Below, one piece after another: positions 12,936 to 20,142 of a stretch of DNA of 64,000 nucleotides. Origin of the DNA: a virus. The DNA is taken from the IMG/VR virus record IMGVR_UViG_3300050120_000115, positions 1 to 64,000 of that record; one strand, given 5' to 3'. Every line of letters starts with the position of its first letter. The first letter of the stretch is position 1. Position numbers and translations under genes: made by a program. The notes below the pieces were generated by a model. That model was not told where the DNA came from and ran no database searches. It saw only the letters and a program-made list of their open reading frames with translations.

Positions 12936-13005
12936 ACTGTTAAAGGGAATTGAACCCTTCTTACAAGGTTGAGAACCTTGCGTCTTGACCACTAGACGAT
13001 AACAG
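12936..13005 (-). tRNA. tRNA-Glu(CTC)
   Basis: Acceptor CTGTTAT/TTAACAG, anticodon arm CAAGG-TTCTCAA-CCTTG (CTC), T-loop TTCAATT. The spacer to its left (12876-12935) can fold through GAAGG/CCTTC with an inner CCCC/GGGG. Confidence 0.9.
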
Positions 13006-13006
13006 C

Positions 13007-13066
13007 AAGTACCCTGGGACGCTACCCCCATCCTCCGTATCTCGATCCTTGCGTCCAAGGGTACTT
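13007..13066 (-). other. hairpin spacer, 9+6 bp stem
   Basis: AAGTACCCT (13007-13015) pairs with AGGGTACTT (13058-13066). After one mismatch GGACGC (13017-13022) pairs with GCGTCC (13051-13056). It begins one base after tRNA-Glu(CTC). No T-run. Confidence 0.65.
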
Positions 13067-13093
13067 AATACGGCGTGCGCTTACACCACTAGC

Positions 13094-13164
13094 AGTCTGA
13101 CGGAGACTCGAACTCCGGCTACAAGGGTGAAAACCTTGCGTCCTAGGCCACTAGACGACCAGAC
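13094..13164 (-). tRNA. tRNA-Glu(TTC)
   Basis: Acceptor GTCTGGT/GTCAGAC, anticodon arm CAAGG-TTTTCAC-CCTTG (TTC), T-arm CGGAG-TTCGAGT-CTCCG. Confidence 0.92.
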
Positions 13165-13169
13165 CATGT

Positions 13170-13235
13170 GAAGTAATAAGATGGGTTCACTCATCACCCG
13201 TGCCCCACCGAGACCGTGGGTGTACCTATTACTTC
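13170..13235 (-). other. hairpin spacer, 9-bp stem
   Basis: GAAGTAATA (13170-13178) pairs with TATTACTTC (13227-13235); an inner CCCAC/GTGGG hairpin lies in the loop. It ends 2 bases before tRNA-Gly(GCC). Confidence 0.65.
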
Positions 13236-13236
13236 G

Positions 13237-13309
13237 AGCCTTAGACAGGATTCGAACCTGCGAGCCTCCTAGTTGGCAACCAGGCGTTCTTCCGCTGAAC
13301 TACTAAGAC
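13237..13309 (-). tRNA. tRNA-Gly(GCC)
   Basis: Acceptor GTCTTAG/CTAAGGC, D-arm GTTCAGCGGAAGAAC, anticodon arm CCTGG-TTGCCAA-CTAGG (GCC), T-arm GCAGG-TTCGAAT-CCTGT. Confidence 0.92.
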
Positions 13310-13319
13310 TTGTTACTTC

Positions 13320-13392
13320 GTCGGGCAAGAGGGAATCGAACCCTCGACACCTACTTGGAAGGAAGGTGTTATACCACTTAACTACAACCCGA
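13320..13392 (-). tRNA. tRNA-Gly(TCC)
   Basis: Acceptor TCGGGTT/TGCCCGA, anticodon loop CTTCCAA (TCC) with one stem mismatch, T-arm GAGGG-TTCGATT-CCCTC. Confidence 0.88.
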
Positions 13393-13497
13393 TAATTTAC
13401 TACGATTACAGTATAGCATAACTTCTGCTACTTTGTGTTACAACTGCATTACAATCTTACTTCGCGGGAAATGGCTCCTAGAACCCGCTTCCCCCCG
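13393..13497 (-). promoter_or_regulatory. spacer with extended -10 element and hairpin
   Basis: Minus-strand TGC-TATACT at 13415-13410 fits the array promoters, but no good -35 lies 16-18 bases upstream. GCGGG/CCCGC hairpin around 13464-13487. Probably a secondary tRNA promoter for genes to its left. Confidence 0.5.
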
Positions 13498-13569
13498 TGC
13501 CAATTGAGAGAATCGAACTCCCGACCCCTCCCATACCAAGGGAGTATTCCACCACTGAACTAAAAAGGC
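13498..13569 (-). tRNA. tRNA-Thr(GGT)
   Basis: Anticodon arm CTCCC-TTGGTAT-GGGAG (GGT), D-arm GTTCAGTGGTGGAAT, T-arm GGGAG-TTCGATT-CTCTC; the acceptor GCCTTTT/AATTGGC has two T-T mismatches. Confidence 0.85.
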
Positions 13570-13582
13570 ATTAGTACTTCAG

Positions 13583-13653
13583 TTCCCCCGGACGGATTCG
13601 AACCGCCGCCTCCAATTCACGAAATTGGAGTTCTCCCGCTAAACTACAAGGGA
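13583..13653 (-). tRNA. tRNA-Thr(CGT)
   Basis: Acceptor TCCCTTG/CGGGGGA, anticodon arm CCAAT-TTCGTGA-ATTGG (CGT), T-arm GGCGG-TTCGAAT-CCGTC. Confidence 0.92.
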
Positions 13654-13658
13654 ATGCG

Positions 13659-13731
13659 TGCCCCACTTCGGGTTTGAACCGAAAGCCGCCTGGTTACAAA
13701 TCAGGTGCACGTCCAATTGTGCTTCCGGGGC
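13659..13731 (-). tRNA. tRNA-Thr(TGT)
   Basis: Acceptor GCCCCGG/GTGGGGC, D-arm GCAC-AATTGGAC-GTGC, anticodon loop TTTGTAA (TGT), T-arm TTCGG-TTCAAAC-CCGAA. Confidence 0.9.
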
Positions 13732-13744
13732 ATGTAAAACAAAA

Positions 13745-13804
13745 GAGCGCAAGAACCAATAACTACCTTTCCCTCCCGAAAGATAACTACTGGAACTTGC
13801 GCTC
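13745..13804 (-). other. hairpin spacer, 9-bp stem
   Basis: GAGCGCAAG (13745-13753) pairs with CTTGCGCTC (13796-13804); an inner CTTTC/GAAAG hairpin lies in the loop. Between tRNA-Thr(TGT) and tRNA-Met. No T-run on either strand. Confidence 0.65.
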
Positions 13805-13820
13805 CTCGACCATTATTAGT

Positions 13821-13892
13821 GGCGGTGACTGTGAATCGAACACAGGTCAAAACGTTATGAGCGTTCTCGGAGCACCAGCCCCAGCCTCCCGC
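13821..13892 (-). tRNA. tRNA-Met(CAT)
   Basis: Anticodon arm GAACG-CTCATAA-CGTTT (CAT), D-stem GGGG/CTCC with a short loop, T-arm CTGTG-TTCGATT-CACAG. The acceptor pairs at only 4-5 positions. Could also be an isoleucine tRNA with modified CAT. First tRNA of the array in transcription order. Confidence 0.7.
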
Positions 13893-13901
13893 TACGGGCT
13901 A

Positions 13902-14216
13902 CTACTTTACTTCGGTACTTCCTACTACAGGTGGTGTTACAACTGGCGCTGGTGTGGGGGCCGGTGCCGGATTCGACTTCGGTTGGGGAAGAACTCCCAA
14001 TAGCCAGCCGAGTGACGGGAACTTCTTTTCCAACGCCGTAATCGCCGTGTAATACGCACCGGACGCTACGGGCACTAGAAGGGCTAGATAACCTGTATCA
14101 AAATGCCCTAGTTTAGTGGCTAACCATGCAAGTGCAGAACCAACTACCGCAGCCACGAAGGCGCGGAAAGTGTTACGTACAACAGTGGTTACGAGTGGAG
14201 TTGGGGTAGTTGTCAT
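13902..14216 (-). CDS. small membrane protein with Pro-rich tail
   Basis: 104 residues from ATG 14216 (MTTTPTPLVTTVV). Two hydrophobic helices (about residues 17-35 and 42-60, around the LGHF turn), then a short cytosolic loop and a Pro/Ala/Val-rich tail (APAPTPAPVVTPPVV). It resembles holin-like phage membrane proteins in size but is far from the lysis genes. An upstream in-frame ATG lies before the -10 box and is rejected. It is the first gene of the leftward tRNA transcript, with a leader of only 2-3 bases. Confidence 0.65.
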   Translation of the reverse strand: MTTTPTPLVTTVVRNTFRAFVAAVVGSALAWLATKLGHFDTGYLALLVPVASGAYYTAITALEKKFPSLGWLLGVLPQPKSNPAPAPTPAPVVTPPVVGSTEVK

Positions 14217-14225
14217 ATGTAGAGT

Positions 14226-14254
14226 AGTGTAGCACATGTTTTCCTATTTGTCAA
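14226..14254 (-). promoter_or_regulatory. leftward promoter of membrane gene and tRNA array
   Basis: Minus-strand TTGACA (about 14254-14249), 17 bases, TGTGC-TACACT (about 14231-14226), then 9 bases to ATG 14216. Divergent from the rightward promoter at about 14275-14303. Confidence 0.85.
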
Positions 14255-14274
14255 GTGTTTAGACCTTCAAAGGC

Positions 14275-14303
14275 TTGATTTATTGTAGAAGTTGTGGTAC
14301 ACT
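14275..14303 (+). promoter_or_regulatory. rightward promoter of leaderless gene 14310
   Basis: TTGATT, 17 bases, TGG-TACACT, then 6 bases (TTTATT) to the ATG at 14310. It is the start of the long rightward late region. Confidence 0.8.
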
Positions 14304-14309
14304 TTTATT

Positions 14310-14702
14310 ATGCAGTCATTCTTAGATAAATATCGTAGAGGTAATGTGGCGGTCACGCTTGCCTATTCCCCTTCCCCCGAGCTAACTTTTATTGACGTAG
14401 GCGTTCCACATATAGTACCACTCTATCATAACTTTGATGTAAATAAACCTATAGGATCAGGAAGATTAGTAGCTCACGAGAACGGAATTTACACGATGTT
14501 CGAAATGACGCCAGCTATTAAGAGCGCTTTTCGAGATCTTCTTCAACGCGGAGAAATACCAAATGTGGTTTTTGCGGTAAGCGGAGGAGAACGAATGCAA
14601 AAAAATGGTGTAAACTTCGTTCACGGGGGAGCCATAACAGCAGCAAGTTTGTGTGACTTAAAAACAAAATCATCAGAGGAGGTGGCCAATGAGCCCGCTT
14701 GA
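14310..14702 (+). CDS. hypothetical protein with faint prohead-protease-like pattern
   Basis: 130 residues from ATG 14310, which lies at the predicted transcription start. The order GSGRLVAHENGIYTMFEMTP, a Leu-rich segment, VVFAVSGGER and HGGAITAASLCDL loosely echoes HK97-type prohead proteases (GxV...DGLYxE...SIGF...EVSLV). A better protease candidate lies at 20591, so I do not assign this function. First gene of the rightward unit. Confidence 0.6.
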   Translation: MQSFLDKYRRGNVAVTLAYSPSPELTFIDVGVPHIVPLYHNFDVNKPIGSGRLVAHENGIYTMFEMTPAIKSAFRDLLQRGEIPNVVFAVSGGERMQKNGVNFVHGGAITAASLCDLKTKSSEEVANEPA

Positions 14703-14913
14703 AATAGTAGCAATAGCTTACGGAGTAATAGTACTAGTTCTTATATGGAGAAATACCGTTCTCTGTAATCGTAAACGCGCACAAGTACTTATTGCCCATG
14801 GCACCAAGACTACCTTCGCTTCTTTCATTCCCCTAATCTTGGGCGAGGCTTTCTTTTGGCCAGTCCACGTTCTTTGGCGCGGGGCAAAAACCTTTATTGA
14901 GGAGCTTGAATAA
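14689..14913 (+). CDS. small membrane protein, 74 aa
   Basis: MSPLEIVAIAYGVIVLVLIW gives one clear N-terminal membrane helix; a second weaker one (FIPLILGEAFFWPVHVLW) follows. Overlaps the previous gene by 14 bases, with GAGGAGG before ATG, and couples to the next by TAATG. Function unknown. Confidence 0.65.
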   Translation: MSPLEIVAIAYGVIVLVLIWRNTVLCNRKRAQVLIAHGTKTTFASFIPLILGEAFFWPVHVLWRGAKTFIEELE

Positions 14914-15401
14914 TGACTACCGTAGGTGGCCCATGGGACGCTATACCAAAAAGTCCGTATACTAAGACATTAGAAGACTTGGTTTTCAATTCTCCTGCCT
15001 TTCCTGATTCGGAAAGTGTAGTTACTTGCCCACGTTGTAAAATAACCTTTAATCTTTCAGACACCATAATAACTTATGAAGAGATTTCAGAGCCGGGGAA
15101 GGCAACTACAGAAAAGACTACGGTACGAGCACTCATACGTCTAACTTCCCTGGAAGATTCTATTGAATATTCATGTGAGGTTTGCGGATATATGTGGAGC
15201 GGTGCAGCGCCAACCCTAGTTCCCATGGGGGGTCAACACCCCTTTCCGTTGGGACACGACTATTCAGATCTACCAACTACTATTTTTCATGAAGGGGAAG
15301 ATCGACCCATAGGATCTGCACATCCCCTGGTCAGCGACGAAAGTATTTTACGCATGGAAGACGAGGCTGCTTGGGCGTTGAGTACTATTCACGATGTCTA
15401 A
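14913..15401 (+). CDS. hypothetical zinc-ribbon protein
   Basis: 162 residues. Two CxxC knuckles (VTCPRCKITF around residue 40 and YSCEVCGYMW around residue 91) should bind one zinc. The rest is acidic, with a GGQHPFPLGHDY segment. Start overlaps the preceding stop and the end overlaps the next gene by 8 bases. No family recognised. Confidence 0.65.
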   Translation: MTTVGGPWDAIPKSPYTKTLEDLVFNSPAFPDSESVVTCPRCKITFNLSDTIITYEEISEPGKATTEKTTVRALIRLTSLEDSIEYSCEVCGYMWSGAAPTLVPMGGQHPFPLGHDYSDLPTTIFHEGEDRPIGSAHPLVSDESILRMEDEAAWALSTIHDV

Positions 15402-15744
15402 ATCTCGCGCCAAGGGTACGGCGTATGAAAACCTGGTAAGGGACTTTCTTAAGGAAAACGGATTCCCCGAAGCCGAGCGAGAGTCTTTCTCCTCCGCGCT
15501 GGGGGACATAGCCAACTTACCTATGACCATTGAGTGTAAGTCGGTCGCCAAAATGACGTTACCGATTTGGTTAGAGCAGGTTGGAAAATCCTCTGCAAAA
15601 ACCGGGAAGCCGGGAGTGGTAGTGCATAAAAGGATACGTAAGAATGTATCTCAAAGTTACTGTACCATGGAATTATCCACCCTGGCACAAATACTTTTTG
15701 AGCTGAAGAACCTCCGATCAGCACATTTACATCCAAACACTTGA
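15394..15744 (+). CDS. Holliday-junction-resolvase-like PD-(D/E)XK nuclease
   Basis: 116 residues. KGTAYENLVRDFLKENGF at the N-terminus, then GDIANL with the catalytic Asp, IECKSVAK (ExK) and a later PGVVVHKR strand give the layout of Hjc-type or RusA-replacing resolvases in phages. It would cut branched DNA before packaging. The position just before the terminase block suits that role. Assignment rests on motif order only. Confidence 0.7.
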   Translation: MSKSRAKGTAYENLVRDFLKENGFPEAERESFSSALGDIANLPMTIECKSVAKMTLPIWLEQVGKSSAKTGKPGVVVHKRIRKNVSQSYCTMELSTLAQILFELKNLRSAHLHPNT

Positions 15745-15770
15745 CAAATGCCATAGTCGTATGATAGTCT
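15741..15770 (+). promoter_or_regulatory. promoter before gene 15824
   Basis: TTGACA (15741-15746) followed 18 bases later by TGA-TAGTCT (15765-15770), or GATAGT at 16 bases. It overlaps the end of the resolvase gene. The -10 is weaker than others here. Confidence 0.55.
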
Positions 15771-15823
15771 AATACCAAGCTTAGAATTTCCTCCGATTCT
15801 TTATTAAAAGTTTGGAGAAAACA

Positions 15824-16414
15824 GTGGCTGTTGGTCTTAATCAGAGAGCGCAACAACGTCAAAAGCGCGTCTTAGAATCACTGGAAAATATCAATAAGTT
15901 TCTGGTAAAACTAAAAGAAGATCATTTAGAGGAACTGTTTCGTAGGGATCAAGTAGGTGTCGATACGTATGCTGCTTCTGGCACCGGCTCCTCCATCGTT
16001 GGTTTTAGCCGGGGCTCCAATTCAGAACTGACGCCTACAGAGCGCGCGGCTGAAAACAATGGGTTTAAAAAGAAACAATCAGACCCGGTTCGCGATGAGA
16101 CCAAAAAGATCGAACGTGATATATTCAAGGCAGAGGAATACCTGCGAATGGCCGCAGAGAGCCTTACCTTTCTCCGCTCCGGTGTCGAGAAAAAACGTGG
16201 GCGTGAGACTACGGCCCCCTGTGAGGCATGTGGTATCTTACCGATAAGCAAGACCGGCCTATGTAGCGAATGTTTTTTGGGATGGGCGGAAAACGGATAC
16301 CCGGATCGACAACGCTACATCAGCTACCTCAATGCTACCCGTAACTCCGAGGGCAAAATTCTTGTTACCGATTTACCCACGCCAAGATATATAAGTCAAA
16401 CACTTGACATTTAG
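15824..16414 (+). CDS. hypothetical protein with C-terminal zinc knuckles
   Basis: 196 residues. GTG 15824 is chosen because GGAG lies 6 bases upstream; the longer frame starts with TTG inside that site. The N-terminal half is a charged coiled coil (RAQQRQKRVLESLENINKFL). Residues 135-158 hold CEACGILPISKTGLCSECF, a four-Cys zinc site. It sits upstream of the large terminase gene where a small terminase is expected, but no HTH is visible. Confidence 0.65.
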   Translation: MAVGLNQRAQQRQKRVLESLENINKFLVKLKEDHLEELFRRDQVGVDTYAASGTGSSIVGFSRGSNSELTPTERAAENNGFKKKQSDPVRDETKKIERDIFKAEEYLRMAAESLTFLRSGVEKKRGRETTAPCEACGILPISKTGLCSECFLGWAENGYPDRQRYISYLNATRNSEGKILVTDLPTPRYISQTLDI

Positions 16415-16431
16415 AAAAGTCGTGGTATTGT
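16404..16431 (+). promoter_or_regulatory. promoter ahead of terminase block
   Basis: TTGACA (16404-16409), 16 bases, TGG-TATTGT (16426-16431). The ATG of the next small gene follows at once (16432), so a transcript from here would miss it. The promoter probably serves genes from 16633 on. Confidence 0.6.
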
Positions 16432-16632
16432 ATGAATAAGATTTGTGATTTTTGCGCCTTGCCTGAACCGTGCCCGTGCTCCCCTTCGGAGAGTGACTTG
16501 AGATATTACGGTATGGAAGACTGGCAAATTGCTGCTCTAAAACGCCTTCCTCCCGATGTGCAATGGGAAGGTAAGTCAATGTTTGTGCGCTCTCTAATGT
16601 CCAATGAAGACACCGATTTTATGGGGTTTTAA
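16432..16632 (+). CDS. hypothetical Cys-rich small protein
   Basis: 66 residues, MNKICDFCALPEPCPC then an acidic SESDLRYYGMEDWQIAAL segment. Four cysteines in 14 residues suggest a metal site. The stop abuts the next gene's GTG. Expression would depend on upstream transcripts because its ATG touches a -10 box. Confidence 0.5.
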   Translation: MNKICDFCALPEPCPCSPSESDLRYYGMEDWQIAALKRLPPDVQWEGKSMFVRSLMSNEDTDFMGF

Positions 16633-16926
16633 GTGACAGAAGATCGAGACGATGCCTACTACGAAAAAGAATTTCAAGTAATGGCTGACGCCCACGACAT
16701 CATTGTGGGGCAGAATGAAATACAGTCCCGCATAATTATGGGCGATGCGGAGTACGAGAAGATCAAAGCGTTCAATGACACCAATGCAAGTCTAAACCTT
16801 TCTATGACTGCCGCTAGAATAGGACACGTTAATTCGATGTCCTTACTCCTACGCTGCGCAGCTTTTTCAATTAAGTTCCTTCCCGCGATACTCATTTTCG
16901 CTATTGTCCTATACTGGTTCCATTAA
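16633..16926 (+). CDS. hypothetical protein with C-terminal membrane anchor
   Basis: 97 residues from GTG 16633. Acidic N-terminal half, a helical middle, and a single C-terminal hydrophobic helix (FLPAILIFAIVLYWF). The end overlaps the terminase start (TAATG). No family recognised; not a typical small terminase. Confidence 0.55.
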   Translation: MTEDRDDAYYEKEFQVMADAHDIIVGQNEIQSRIIMGDAEYEKIKAFNDTNASLNLSMTAARIGHVNSMSLLLRCAAFSIKFLPAILIFAIVLYWFH

Positions 16927-18458
16927 TGGCCAACTTCGGTGATATCCTTTCACAGAACGTAATGCCTGCGAAGATTGATACGTTTGCTGCATTGGGATAT
17001 GTTCCCACTCCCAGACAGGCTGTTTTCCACGAGGCATCAAAAGCCGAAAGTGGTATATTTAGTATACTTTTCGGGGGTGCCATAGGCGGCGGAAAATCGG
17101 CAGCCATGCTTCACGACGCTATTTATAACGCCGTTAACTATCCTGGTATGAGAATTGCACTTGTTCGACGGTCTTATCCAGAACTTGAAGAATCCCTTAT
17201 AGCTCCCCTTCATGCTGAGTGGGGAAGTGCTAAAGCACTCGGAGCACGCTGGAATGGAACCAAGAAAACTCTTAGTTTTCCTAATGGTTCTATCATAAAC
17301 TTTGTTTATGCTGAGACCGTTCAGGATGTTACCAACATTCAGGGTGGACAATACCAGGCATTATATGTTGATGAGGGTGCTCTTATGCCACCCGCCGTTA
17401 TCCAGCAATTACAAGAACGCCTTCGTGGTGCAAGTAAACTCATTCCTATCATTGGGATTCGTATTAGTTCGAACCCCGGTGGGGCGGCTCACAAGTACCT
17501 TAAAGATCGTTTCATTACACCGACTCAAAAGGGAAAATTAGCATTTGCTAAAGAACCTATTGGGAAAACTGGTCGTACTCGTAAAGTCGCCTTTATAAAA
17601 TCTCAACTTTCAGATAATCCTCATCTTAATGAAGATTATGTTGATGTAGTAGACAGCATCGAAGATCCACAGCGCCGTAAGGCCATGCGTGATGGTGACT
17701 GGGACGCAATGGTCGGACAGTTCTTCATGCAATGGGATAGCAGACGCCACGTAGTTAAGTCTTTTGAGATTTCTCAGGACTGGCAACGCTATGCTGGAAT
17801 TGACTATGGAACACTAGACCCATTCGCCTGCGTTTGGGTAGCCCCCGATCCTGACGGAAGAATGTGGGTGTATCGAGAGATATCTGCCCCCGGACTTCAA
17901 GCTCGTGACCAGGCAAGATACATTCTGGACGCGGAGAAGAGTGCTGGTGAGACTAGTGTTATCAGAGTTGCCGACCCTTCAATGTGGGGCAACAACGGTA
18001 CACCGCTTTCTATAGCTGACTCTTATGGCCTAGAGGGTTGCGGAATCTACAAGGCCGACCACGACCGTACTAACGGTTGGTCACTCTGCCACCAATATCT
18101 TAACGAGGGTCCAGCCTGTCCCATCCACCGTGCCAAGGGCTGGGATACTTGCCCGATGGTTCACGTTTTTGAAGATAAGTGCCCAATGTTCATCGAACAG
18201 ATTCCAGCACTCACTCGTAACCCATTGAAACCAGAAGATGCGGCTACCCTTAACGTCGAAGACCACATTGCTGATGCATGGCGTTATGTATGCATGGCAG
18301 TTGGTACATTTGCTAGACCAGTTCTTTATGACGATTATCCCCTCTCCGGCGACCCCTCTACAAAAGAGATAGAAGAAGACCAACCTATCAGACCGGCTAA
18401 GACCTACGACCAATTATTCGGCGGCAACTGGGACAGCCCCTTCAAAGAGAGATACTAA
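16926..18458 (+). CDS. terL: terminase large subunit
   Basis: 510 residues. The ATPase part has Walker A GGAIGGGKS (about residues 50-58), Walker B ALYVDE (145-150) and coupling motif ISSNP. The nuclease part begins at YAGIDYGTLDPFACVW, with a second acidic site VADPSMW and late DHIADAWRY. The enzyme drives DNA into the prohead and cuts it. Overlaps the gene before it by TAATG and abuts the portal gene. Confidence 0.95.
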   Translation: MANFGDILSQNVMPAKIDTFAALGYVPTPRQAVFHEASKAESGIFSILFGGAIGGGKSAAMLHDAIYNAVNYPGMRIALVRRSYPELEESLIAPLHAEWGSAKALGARWNGTKKTLSFPNGSIINFVYAETVQDVTNIQGGQYQALYVDEGALMPPAVIQQLQERLRGASKLIPIIGIRISSNPGGAAHKYLKDRFITPTQKGKLAFAKEPIGKTGRTRKVAFIKSQLSDNPHLNEDYVDVVDSIEDPQRRKAMRDGDWDAMVGQFFMQWDSRRHVVKSFEISQDWQRYAGIDYGTLDPFACVWVAPDPDGRMWVYREISAPGLQARDQARYILDAEKSAGETSVIRVADPSMWGNNGTPLSIADSYGLEGCGIYKADHDRTNGWSLCHQYLNEGPACPIHRAKGWDTCPMVHVFEDKCPMFIEQIPALTRNPLKPEDAATLNVEDHIADAWRYVCMAVGTFARPVLYDDYPLSGDPSTKEIEEDQPIRPAKTYDQLFGGNWDSPFKERY

Positions 18459-20036
18459 ATGGCTGTCTCATCCTTGATGCGTGCGTTTGACGAAATTAAT
18501 AGTGGCGCTGAATCGTTCGCCATTGAAGAGGGCCGTAAGAAGTCTGATCCCGCTCGCGGCGGATTCATGGTTGGTGTCCCTATCGGGGGATCAAACGAAT
18601 ACAACTCTGGTGAGTCGGGCAACTCTGGTCCAATGGACCGCGCTTCCTTCATGGAGACAATGCAGCAGTCATATATGACTTGCACCTGGTCTTCAGCTGC
18701 CGTAGATGCTATCGCTCGAACTGCTACTGCTGGCGGTATCGAGGTTGTTCCAGTAACTGGAGTATATTCAGATCTAGAACAGCCTGAAGCAACTTCAGAA
18801 GTAAAAAACGTTCAAAATCTCTTTGATTATGTAAATCCTTATCAGGATATACGTCAGTTGATGCGTGGAGTGGCCACCGACCTATTGGTGTTTGGCGACT
18901 CCTTTACTGAAGTGGTATGGTCCAGAATGGGTGAGCCTGTTGCTCTATATTCTCTTGACCCTACTACAATTACCATTCTGGCCGACGAGCACGGAATGAT
19001 AAAAGGTTATTACCAAAAGACGAAGACTAATCGCGAAGCATGGTTCCAACCAAAAGAAGTTATTCACGTTAAGTATGACTCTCCAGGTGACACCTTGTAT
19101 GGAGTATCACCTACTCAAAAGGCCATCCTTCCTATTACGACGTGGCTATTCGCTTCAGCACTGCTAAAGGAAACCTACAAACGCGGAGATCCTCTACGTG
19201 CCTGGGTTGACTGGCCGATTGCATTGCCCGAATCTGAAATGAAGAAGTTCCAGCAGCAGTACAACATTCGTAACCTTGGTGTAAAGAACATTGGAAACTT
19301 GTTCGAAACCAAGGGTGGCGCTGTTGTTAAGGAGCTTGGTGCGAACCAGATCTCCTTCTGGCTGCAAACCCTTCAAGAGCGACGTGACGAAATTCTTTCC
19401 GCCTACGGAATCCCACCTTCTAAGGTTGGAGTTATTGAGGCTGGAAATATTGGTGGCGGAACTGGCTCAAGCCAGGACCGTACATATCGCATTAACACCA
19501 TTGGTCCTTTACAGGAATTGATCCTTGAAAAGTTCTCATTTGCTTTAATGTACCAAGCCTACGGTGTCAAAGACTGGACTATTAAGTTCGGTGTTGTTGA
19601 CTGGCGTGATGACATGGTTATTGAGCAGATTCGTGACCTCCGTATTCGTAATGGTAGCTGGGTTCTTAATCGTGCCCGTGCCGATATTGGTGAGCCTCCT
19701 GTTGATGGTGGCAATGACCCAGTACTGATCGACCGTCAGAATATGGTTCTGTGGGAAGATCTTAACGATCTGTCGAAGGCCAATCTTGCTGCTGCTCAGG
19801 CTCAGTCTGCTCCTAATGATGGAACTGGTACTCCGGCCCTAAAGCCCACTACTTCCGCGACCGGGAAAAACAGCATGAAGGCCCCGGTTACCAATCCAGG
19901 TGCTATAAAGCCAAAGCTCGGACAAAAAGCTACAGCCCAAAAGGCTCCAAAAGCTCCTAACGGAACAGAGTCATTTGATGAAGACGACGGAGACTACATC
20001 TACCACGATAACGGATCAAGAACCAGAAAATCTTGA
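18459..20036 (+). CDS. portal protein
   Basis: 525 residues. The portal core is visible: RQLMRGVATDLLVFGDSFTEV, SLDPTTITILADEHG, VIHVKYDSPGDTLYGVSP, and the clip region YGIPPSKVGVIEAGNIGGG. It forms the dodecameric DNA channel at one capsid vertex. The C-terminus is a low-complexity Ala/Pro/Lys tail ending acidic. It directly follows terL as in most tailed phages. Confidence 0.9.
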   Translation: MAVSSLMRAFDEINSGAESFAIEEGRKKSDPARGGFMVGVPIGGSNEYNSGESGNSGPMDRASFMETMQQSYMTCTWSSAAVDAIARTATAGGIEVVPVTGVYSDLEQPEATSEVKNVQNLFDYVNPYQDIRQLMRGVATDLLVFGDSFTEVVWSRMGEPVALYSLDPTTITILADEHGMIKGYYQKTKTNREAWFQPKEVIHVKYDSPGDTLYGVSPTQKAILPITTWLFASALLKETYKRGDPLRAWVDWPIALPESEMKKFQQQYNIRNLGVKNIGNLFETKGGAVVKELGANQISFWLQTLQERRDEILSAYGIPPSKVGVIEAGNIGGGTGSSQDRTYRINTIGPLQELILEKFSFALMYQAYGVKDWTIKFGVVDWRDDMVIEQIRDLRIRNGSWVLNRARADIGEPPVDGGNDPVLIDRQNMVLWEDLNDLSKANLAAAQAQSAPNDGTGTPALKPTTSATGKNSMKAPVTNPGAIKPKLGQKATAQKAPKAPNGTESFDEDDGDYIYHDNGSRTRKS

Positions 20037-20049
20037 TAGCGAAGCATTA

Positions 20050-20139
20050 ATGGGTGTCTCTTTAACCTCTTCGTACAATACATTTTCTGGATTGACTGCA
20101 TCCAAAGCCTCCGCTCTGGTTTCTAAGTCGATTGGTTAA
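20050..20139 (+). CDS. possible 29-aa small ORF
   Basis: MGVSLTSSYNTFSGLTASKASALVSKSIG, in the gap between portal and the next gene. The ribosome site is weak (TAGCGAAG). Listed only because the gap is otherwise empty and the reading frame ends 3 bases before the next GTG start. Confidence 0.3.
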   Translation: MGVSLTSSYNTFSGLTASKASALVSKSIG

Positions 20140-20142
20140 CTC

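Noticed and set aside
14310-14702. Prohead protease
   Set aside because: Only a loose order of motifs; gene 20591 carries the convincing protease domain.
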